From assembly GCF_030504625.1 (NCBI RefSeq), contig NZ_JAUKWH010000003.1:1-64000 (forward strand): a stretch of DNA of 64,000 nt, read 5' to 3'. The position numbers were made by a program, and so were the translations under genes. This DNA is from Neisseria sp. MVDL19-042950 (lineage in GTDB: Bacteria; Pseudomonadota; Gammaproteobacteria; Burkholderiales; Neisseriaceae). Positions 58,445 through 64,000 of this stretch are shown here, in pieces. The first letter of the stretch is position 1. Each line of letters begins with the position of its first letter. Below the pieces are notes generated by a model, which was given only the letters and a program-made list of their open reading frames with translations, was not told where the DNA came from and did no database searches.

Positions 58445-59023
58445 ATGAAACTGATTATTCTCGACCGCGACGGCGTGATTAACCACGACCGCGACGACTT
58501 CGTAAAATCCGTCGACGAATGGGTGCCCATCGAAGGCAGCATGGACGCGATTGCGTTTCTCGCCGAAGCGGGCTACACCATCGCCGTGGCCACCAACCAA
58601 TCCGGCATCGGCCGCAAATTCTTCACCGTGCAAGACCTGACCGAAATGCACACCAAAATGCACCGCTTGGTACAACAGGCCGGCGGTAAAATCGACGGCA
58701 TCTGGTTCTGCCCCCATCTTGCCGACGACAACTGCGACTGCCGCAAACCCAAGCCCGGCATGATTATCGACATCATCGAACGTTTCAACGCCGATGCCGC
58801 CGAAACCTGGCTGGTGGGCGACAGCCTGCGCGATTTGCAGGCGATTGACGCGGTCGGCGGGAAATCCGTGCTGGTGCTGACCGGCAAAGGTAAAAAAACG
58901 CTGGAAAGCCAAGGCGACGATTTGCCCGAAAACACCCAGATTTTCGACAACCTGCTGGCGTTTTCCCAATATTTGATGCAGGAAAACGCATGGCGGCAGG
59001 CCGCAGAAGAACAGGCCGTCTGA
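58445..59023 (+). CDS. gmhB: D-glycero-D-manno-heptose-1,7-bisphosphate 7-phosphatase
   Basis: The 192-residue HAD-family enzyme makes the heptose for the LOS core. It has catalytic DRDGVIN at the start, TNQSGIGR, and zinc-binding CPHLADDNCDCRKPKPGM. WLVGDSLRDLQAI is the last HAD motif. Its position beside glycosyltransferases of the core fits. Confidence 0.95.
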   Translation: MKLIILDRDGVINHDRDDFVKSVDEWVPIEGSMDAIAFLAEAGYTIAVATNQSGIGRKFFTVQDLTEMHTKMHRLVQQAGGKIDGIWFCPHLADDNCDCRKPKPGMIIDIIERFNADAAETWLVGDSLRDLQAIDAVGGKSVLVLTGKGKKTLESQGDDLPENTQIFDNLLAFSQYLMQENAWRQAAEEQAV

Positions 59024-59046
59024 AAACCCGTTAAAGAAAGCTCCCG

Positions 59047-59781
59047 ATGCTCTATATCCGCAATCTGATTTACTGGCTGGTATTGGTATTGATTACCCCG
59101 CCGATGTTCACCCTAATCATCCCCATCGCCCTGATTCCCAAAGGCGCCAATCACGTCGGGCGGGCGTGGGCGCTGATTTTGGTGTGGATGCTCAAACACA
59201 TCATCGGCCTCAAATACCGCGTCATCGGCCGTGAGAACATTCCCGACCGCCCGTCGATTATTTGCAGCAAACACCAATCGGGCTGGGAAACGCTCGCCTT
59301 TCAGGAAATCTTTCCCCTGCACGTTTTCGTGGCGAAAAAAGAGCTGTTCAAGCTGCCCTTCTTCGGCTGGGGTTTGAAACTCGCCAAAACCATAGGCATA
59401 GACCGCAACAACCGTGCCCAAGCCAACCGCCAACTGCTCGAACAAGGCATGGTGCGGAAAAAAGAAGGCTTCTGGATCACCATCTTCCCCGAAGGCACAC
59501 GCCTGCCGCCGGGCACGCGCGGCAAATACAAACTCGGCGGCGCACGCATGGCGCAGATGTTTGAAATGGACTTAGTGCCCGTCGCCCTCAACAGCGGCGA
59601 ATTCTGGCCGCGCAATTCGTTTTTGAAATACCCGGGCGAAGTTACCGTCGTGATCGGCAAGCCCGTCGCCTACGACAGCGGCACGGCTGAAGAATTGATG
59701 AAGCAATGCGAAAACTGGATTGAAAGCCAACAGGAAAAAATCGACGGTGCCGGGCCGTTTGCTGCCAAAAAGGCCGTCTGA
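59047..59781 (+). CDS. 1-acyl-sn-glycerol-3-phosphate acyltransferase
   Basis: The 244-residue inner-membrane enzyme has an N-terminal membrane helix (about 8-28). Acyltransferase motif I is the variant KHQSGWET (H-x4-E), and motif III is FPEGTR. It resembles the NlaA/NlaB enzymes of Neisseria that make phosphatidic acid. It follows gmhB by 23 bp. Confidence 0.92.
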   Translation: MLYIRNLIYWLVLVLITPPMFTLIIPIALIPKGANHVGRAWALILVWMLKHIIGLKYRVIGRENIPDRPSIICSKHQSGWETLAFQEIFPLHVFVAKKELFKLPFFGWGLKLAKTIGIDRNNRAQANRQLLEQGMVRKKEGFWITIFPEGTRLPPGTRGKYKLGGARMAQMFEMDLVPVALNSGEFWPRNSFLKYPGEVTVVIGKPVAYDSGTAEELMKQCENWIESQQEKIDGAGPFAAKKAV

Positions 59782-60034
59782 AAGCGAGCCTTGTGAGCTT
59801 CGTTAAAACGAGCTTGGCAGGTTTCGCCAAAAACACTTTCCAGACGACAAGCAATCTGCGTAGGGGCGGATGACACATCCGCCCGCAATCGGGTTTCAGT
59901 AATGCGAATGTAAATCCCGCAACGGTTTGGTTCTTGAAACCGGTATCTTTAGAATGCTTACCGCCCGACAAAGTTATCAGGCCGTCTGAATGTTTCAGAC
60001 GGCCTCAACACCCACCCGACATCATATAAACCAT
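59782..60034. other. Intergenic region with DUS hairpin
   Basis: About 250 bp. It contains a DUS inverted pair (59979-60005) that can terminate the LOS block. I see no gene in it. Confidence 0.55.
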
Positions 60035-60214
60035 ATGAACAGCGACACCTATTCCGCCCTCATCTTCGCCCTACTGGTTACCCTGATCGGCGGAGCCTAT
60101 TTCAACCGCGGTCTGCGCGACGCAGGTTTTTCAACCAACGCGCGTGCCGCCTTGCTTGCCGCGGGAACCGCCGTGATTATCGGCTGTGCGCTCCGCTATC
60201 TCGGCCTGATTTGA
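60035..60214 (+). CDS. Small membrane protein (59 residues)
   Basis: A short protein with two probable membrane helices (about 8-24 and 37-56) joined by a basic loop FNRGLRDAGFSTNARA. Its stop lies one base before the next gene, suggesting coupling. The function is unknown. Confidence 0.6.
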   Translation: MNSDTYSALIFALLVTLIGGAYFNRGLRDAGFSTNARAALLAAGTAVIIGCALRYLGLI

Positions 60215-60215
60215 C

Positions 60216-60902
60216 ATGCAGCTTGCCCACACCCTTTCAGACGGCCTCGACATCACGCTCCATCTGAAACGCAGCGCCAAGAAAAACATCATTTTGCGGC
60301 CGTTGTCAGCAGCCGCTATCCGCATCAACATCCCGCCCTATCTGAGCGAACGGCAACTGCGTCTGTGGCTGCAACACAACGAGCCGCTGATTCTCCGCAC
60401 TCTCCACCACATGCCGCCCGCACCCACGCCGCAAACCACGCCCGAACGGATTTGGTATCGTGGCGAACACCACCAACTCCACACCCACGCGCAACACCAT
60501 ATCAGCCACCAACCGCCGCACTTTCTGCTGCCGGAACAACCGTGGGCGCAGCAAAAAACGCATTTGCGCCGCTTCCTCACCGAACGCGCCGCCGAAACCC
60601 TGCTACCGCGTTTGCAGCAACACGCCCACGCCCTGCAACTCTTCCCCGCCGCCACCGCCCTCAGCAACGCCAAAACCTTTTGGGGCGTATGCCGACGGCG
60701 CACCGGCATCCGCCTGAACTGGCGTTTGATCGGCGCGCCTGATTTCGTGATTGACTATGTGTGCGTCCACGAGCTTTGCCACCTTCCCCATCCCGACCAC
60801 AGTCCGCGGTTTTGGGCGCTGGTCAACCGCCACACGCCCCACACCACCAATGCCAAGCAATGGCTGAAGCAACACGGTAACGAGCTGTTTTTGCTGGATT
60901 GA
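60216..60902 (+). CDS. YgjP-like metal-dependent hydrolase (M48/DUF45)
   Basis: The 228-residue protein has the metalloprotease motif HELCH near residue 185, a second histidine region HPDHSPRFW and the N-terminal KRSAKKNIILRP typical of YgjP. Family members are zinc-dependent and poorly characterised. A MITE has inserted in the terminator region just behind it. Confidence 0.88.
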   Translation: MQLAHTLSDGLDITLHLKRSAKKNIILRPLSAAAIRINIPPYLSERQLRLWLQHNEPLILRTLHHMPPAPTPQTTPERIWYRGEHHQLHTHAQHHISHQPPHFLLPEQPWAQQKTHLRRFLTERAAETLLPRLQQHAHALQLFPAATALSNAKTFWGVCRRRTGIRLNWRLIGAPDFVIDYVCVHELCHLPHPDHSPRFWALVNRHTPHTTNAKQWLKQHGNELFLLD

Positions 60903-60990
60903 TGCGGGCAATACCGCCATCCGTCCCCACCGTAACGGCGGAACCTCGGAATCATAAAATGCAACTCTTGCAACCGCTCCGGAACGGCAG

Positions 60991-61181
60991 AGGCCGAGAC
61001 CTTTGCAATAACATAAGTTACTAAAATTTTATGCTCAATAAAATTTTTAAAATGAAAAACCTTTCTGATTTTCCCACTTTTTTGCTCAAAATCAGAAAGG
61101 TTTTAGTCAATTGAAAATTTCTCAGCACATTTTTATGCGTCAAATTTCGTTAACAGACTATTTTTGCAAAGGTCTCAGGCC
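60991..61181. mobile_element. 181-bp MITE with 13-bp terminal repeats and 5-bp target duplication
   Basis: The element runs 60996-61176. Ends GAGACCTTTGCAA and TTGCAAAGGTCTC are perfect inverted repeats. AGGCC is duplicated on each side (60991-60995 and 61177-61181). Removing the element and one AGGCC restores AGGCCGTCTGAA followed by TTCAGACAGCCT, that is, a DUS hairpin. Inside is a 17-bp perfect inverted repeat (61056-61072/61088-61104). It has no coding capacity, so a full-length IS (probably IS5/IS1106-like by its ends) must supply transposase. Confidence 0.82.
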
Positions 61182-61238
61182 GTCTGAAAACATGTTCAGA
61201 CAGCCTCTCCGTTATCCGACGATACGGTTTACACCCGA

Positions 61239-62057
61239 TCAAACGCCGCGCAGCAATTCATTCACGCTGGTTTTGGCACGGGTTTGCGCATCCACTTTCT
61301 TCACGATTACCGCGCAATACAGGCTGTGGCTGCCGTCTTTGCTCGGCAGGCTGCCCGATACCACCACCGAACCGGCAGGCACGCGGCCGTAGTGGATTTC
61401 GCCGGTTTCGCGGTCGTAAATTTTGGTCGATTGGCCGATGTACACGCCCATCGAAATCACGCTGCCCTCTTCTACAATCACGCCTTCGACGATTTCCGAA
61501 CGCGCGCCGATGAAGCAGTTGTCTTCAATGATGGTCGGGCTGGCCTGCAACGGCTCCAACACGCCGCCGATGCCTACGCCGCCACTCAAATGCACGTTTT
61601 TACCGATTTGCGCACACGAGCCGACAGTCGCCCAAGTGTCCACCATCGTACCTTCGTCCACATACGCGCCGATGTTCACATAAGAAGGCATCAGCACCAC
61701 GTTTTTCGCCACGAAGCTGCCTCGGCGTGCCACCGCCCCCGGCACGACGCGGAAACCGGCGGCTTTGAACTCTTCTTCGCTCCAATCGACAAATTTGGTC
61801 GGCACTTTATCGAAATACTGGTTCACGCCGTCGTTTTGCACTTCGTTGTCTTGAATGCGGAACGACAGCAACACGGCTTTCTTCGCCCACTCGTTCACAA
61901 CCCACTTGCCGTCTTTTTTCTCGGCAACGCGCAAAGTGCCGGCATCAAGCTGTTTCAACGTTTCTTCAACTGCCGCTTTCACTTCCTCGCTAACGGTGGC
62001 GGGCGTGATATCGGCACGGTTTTCAAATGCTGTTTCGATGATGTTTTGTAATGACAT
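61239..62057 (-). CDS. dapD: Tetrahydrodipicolinate N-succinyltransferase
   Basis: The 272-residue left-handed beta-helix acyltransferase makes N-succinyl-2-amino-6-ketopimelate for lysine and cell-wall synthesis. The hexapeptide repeats are clear from about 105 to 215 ([36 protein letters not shown]). The length is as in E. coli. It works just before DapC, encoded at 17.2 kb. Confidence 0.96.
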   Translation of the reverse strand: MSLQNIIETAFENRADITPATVSEEVKAAVEETLKQLDAGTLRVAEKKDGKWVVNEWAKKAVLLSFRIQDNEVQNDGVNQYFDKVPTKFVDWSEEEFKAAGFRVVPGAVARRGSFVAKNVVLMPSYVNIGAYVDEGTMVDTWATVGSCAQIGKNVHLSGGVGIGGVLEPLQASPTIIEDNCFIGARSEIVEGVIVEEGSVISMGVYIGQSTKIYDRETGEIHYGRVPAGSVVVSGSLPSKDGSHSLYCAVIVKKVDAQTRAKTSVNELLRGV

Positions 62058-62281
62058 GATTCTGTCCTGAGTTAGTTAAATGGAAACGGAGGCCGTCTGA
62101 AGATCAGGCAAAGCCTTTCAGACGGCATTATATGCCTAAACCTTTGCAAAGCCACCCGTGCGGAGCAATCCGATGTTCGCAGGCGGCATGCAACGCAAAC
62201 ACGCGGCGCAAACGGCAACTTTGCAAACGTTTCACACCGCAAAACCGGCACCGGCATCTAACAATCCTGCGAAATAATCCG

Positions 62282-63013
62282 CTATACATCAATACCGTTA
62301 TGCGCAATCAAATGCCTGCTTATTTTTTTGCGCAGCGGCATTACCGTCAGCTTCTTCAAGGCCGTCTGAAAATCCTCGAATGCCATCTGCTCCGAACCGA
62401 ACCGCGCCAAATGGTGCGTATTCTGCTGGCAATCAATCAGCTCGATACCGCATTGCGCCAGATGCGGCACGGCGCGGGCAAACGCGATTTTGGAAGCATC
62501 GGGCTGTGCGGCAAACATCGACTCGCCGAAAAACACCCGTCCGATTTGCACGCCGTACAAGCCGCCCGCAAGTTTCAGACGGCCTTCCCCATCGGGATAC
62601 CAACACTCAAACGAATGGGCATGCCCCATTTCGTGCAGTTTGATATAAGCCTGCCGCATCGACCAAGTAATCCATGTGCCGTGCTGTTCCGCTCTTGGCG
62701 CGGCGGCGCAGGCGGCAATCACGGCGGGAAAGTTTTCGTTTACGGTAACTATATAAGGCTTGTTGCGTAAGGTTTTTTTCAGCGAACGGCCGATATGGAT
62801 TTTTTCGGGATACAGCACGGTGCGCGGCGACAACGCCCACCAGCACACGGGTTGGCCGTCTGAAAACCACGGAAAGATGCCCTGCGGATACGCCGCCAGC
62901 AACCGTTCGGGGCTTAAATCGCCGCCCACGGCCACCAACCCTTCCCGCTGCTCGATGGCCTCCCGCACATCGGGAAAAGCCTTGCTGTTATGGTTGAGTA
63001 AAGGAATATCCAT
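62282..63013 (-). CDS. aat: Leucyl/phenylalanyl-tRNA-protein transferase
   Basis: The 243-residue enzyme transfers Leu or Phe to proteins with N-terminal Lys or Arg in the N-end rule pathway. It has GGDLSPERLLAAYPQGIFPWF, WWALSPRTVL, GTWI, the GGLYGVQIGRVFFGESMF segment and the conserved EMGHAHSFECW. The upstream side carries a DUS pair in outward order (63098-63132). Confidence 0.95.
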   Translation of the reverse strand: MDIPLLNHNSKAFPDVREAIEQREGLVAVGGDLSPERLLAAYPQGIFPWFSDGQPVCWWALSPRTVLYPEKIHIGRSLKKTLRNKPYIVTVNENFPAVIAACAAAPRAEQHGTWITWSMRQAYIKLHEMGHAHSFECWYPDGEGRLKLAGGLYGVQIGRVFFGESMFAAQPDASKIAFARAVPHLAQCGIELIDCQQNTHHLARFGSEQMAFEDFQTALKKLTVMPLRKKISRHLIAHNGIDV

Positions 63014-63148
63014 GTGTCAGGCGGTTTGAAAAAATGGCACGATAGGTTGGAAAATCTGATTACGGCGAAACGGATTTACCGCGGCCTTAATACGTTTCAG
63101 ACGGCCTCAATATCATTAAGGCCGTCTGAAAAAAACGGTGTTTTACGT

Positions 63149-63586
63149 TCAGCGCGGGGTTTTCTTTTGGCAATTTCCGCAGATACCGTACATATACAAA
63201 GCATGGTCGACAACGCGGTAGCCGTTTTCTTCGGCGATTTTCTCTTGCAGTTCCTCGATTTCTTTATTATGGAATTCGGTTACCACGCCGCATTTCACGC
63301 ACACGATATGGTCGTGATGGTCGCCTTGGTTCAACTCGTACACCGCTTTGCCGGTTTCAAAATGATGGCGGAGCAAAATACCGGCCTGCTCAAACTGGGT
63401 CAGCACGCGGTAAATGGTGGCCACACCGATTTCAATGCCTTCGTCCAACAGAATGCGGTAAACGTCTTCGGCACTCAAATGCGCATCAGCATGCGTTTCG
63501 AAAAGGTCTAAAATTTTCAGGCGCGGACCGGTTACTTTTAAGCCGTTGTCTTTTAACTGCGCGATATTGTTGAAATTATTTTCCAT
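63149..63586 (-). CDS. fur: Ferric uptake regulator
   Basis: The 145-residue metalloregulator has an N-terminal winged helix (to about 85) with [17 protein letters not shown], a metal-sensing HHDHIVC region and two CxxC zinc pairs (CVKC, CGNC). It represses iron-uptake genes in iron-replete cells. AAAGGA precedes the ATG. It is divergent from bamE, a typical Neisseria arrangement. Confidence 0.96.
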   Translation of the reverse strand: MENNFNNIAQLKDNGLKVTGPRLKILDLFETHADAHLSAEDVYRILLDEGIEIGVATIYRVLTQFEQAGILLRHHFETGKAVYELNQGDHHDHIVCVKCGVVTEFHNKEIEELQEKIAEENGYRVVDHALYMYGICGNCQKKTPR

Positions 63587-63733
63587 AATTGTATCCTTTC
63601 CCGTGTGGTGCTATTCTCGTTATAATACGCACTTTTGGCTCCTTTGCCCACTATAAGATGATAGAGGCTTTCAATTACCCGAACCTTTTCCGGCATACTG
63701 ATACCTAACGGATTTTCAACGAAAGGCAAAACC
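63587..63733. promoter_or_regulatory. Divergent fur/bamE control region
   Basis: A TATAAT-like box (about 63639-63646) can serve either direction. No good Fur box could be drawn with confidence. Confidence 0.45.
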
Positions 63734-64000
63734 GTGAACAAAACCTTATGTCTCACCCTAGCCGCCCTGCTGGGCTTAGCAGCCTGTTCTGCCGAACGGG
63801 TATCCCTGTTCCCTTCGTACAAGCTCAAAGTCATACAAGGCAACCAGCTTGATGCCCGTGCCGTCGCATCGCTGCAACCCGGCATGAGCCGCGACCAAGT
63901 GCAGCTTATGCTCGGTACGCCGCTGTTGCGCGACCCGTTCCATGCCGACCGCTGGGACTACACTTATAACATCGCCCGCAACGGCGTGGTGGAAGATATA
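63734..64000 (+). CDS. bamE: Outer-membrane assembly lipoprotein BamE (partial)
   Basis: The 5' 89 codons are visible, beginning with GTG after AAAGG. The lipoprotein signal has lipobox LAAC (Cys18). The mature part contains the SmpA/OmlA features VIQGNQLDARAVASLQPGMS, VQLMLGTPLLRDPFHADRWDY. BamE is a member of the BAM complex that inserts outer-membrane proteins. The gene continues beyond the window. Confidence 0.93.
   Translation, partial: MNKTLCLTLAALLGLAACSAERVSLFPSYKLKVIQGNQLDARAVASLQPGMSRDQVQLMLGTPLLRDPFHADRWDYTYNIARNGVVEDI

Overview
The window looks like chromosome from a Neisseria species (Betaproteobacteria, Neisseriaceae). The main evidence is the many copies of the AG-type DNA uptake sequence AGGCCGTCTGAA, often as inverted pairs behind genes. 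The gene order in several blocks is also Neisseria-like (ilvB-ilvH-ilvC, fabH/fabD/fabG, glyQ/glyS, fur next to bamE). The AG form of the uptake sequence (DUS) argues against N. meningitidis and N. gonorrhoeae, which mainly use ATGCCGTCTGAA, and points to a commensal or animal-associated species. No rRNA, CRISPR array, prophage or complete transposase gene is visible.

Layout. 0-10.4 kb: a membrane protein, then a leftward short-chain fatty acid (acetoacetate/butyrate) locus atoD-atoA-atoE-atoB-atoS-atoC with a good sigma-54 promoter and candidate AtoC sites. Behind it lies a sulfur cluster: a BigR-like persulfide sensor, a broken ygaP-like rhodanese gene and a DUF2892 protein. This whole stretch has no intact DUS. 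10.4-24 kb: gcvP, lpxH, an MFS transporter, tag, dapC, metF, lldR/lctP (lactate) and grxB. 24-31 kb: gcvT behind a tandem glycine riboswitch whose second aptamer carries a DUS pair, gcvH, leuA with an extra N-terminal HTH domain, and a three-domain cytochrome c5. 31-35.5 kb: branched-chain amino acid genes ilvB-ilvH-(ABM)-ilvC and a YbaK-type deacylase.

35.5-39.4 kb is the most unusual accessory region. It is a leftward four-gene cluster encoding a small secreted protein built from three ~36-residue QGxNV repeats, a secreted two-cysteine protein, a CsgG/HfaB-like lipoprotein and a further lipoprotein. I read this as a possible curli- or holdfast-like surface fibre system. It is free of DUS and lies beside almost 1 kb of AT-rich non-coding DNA.

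39.7-53 kb: a methyltransferase, fabH-(CSD/DUF1294)-fabD-fabG, a Kef-type antiporter, an OmpA-like protein and glyQ/glyS with an apparently foreign SRA-like orphan gene between them. 53-60 kb: lipooligosaccharide genes (galE, GT25, two tandem GT9, GT4, gmhB, an acyltransferase). 60-64 kb: a YgjP-like metalloprotease, a 181-bp MITE inserted inside a DUS hairpin, dapD, aat, fur and the start of bamE. tRNA genes for Arg(CCG), Pro(CGG), Val(TAC) and Asp(GTC) are present. All family assignments come from reading motifs; no database search was possible.
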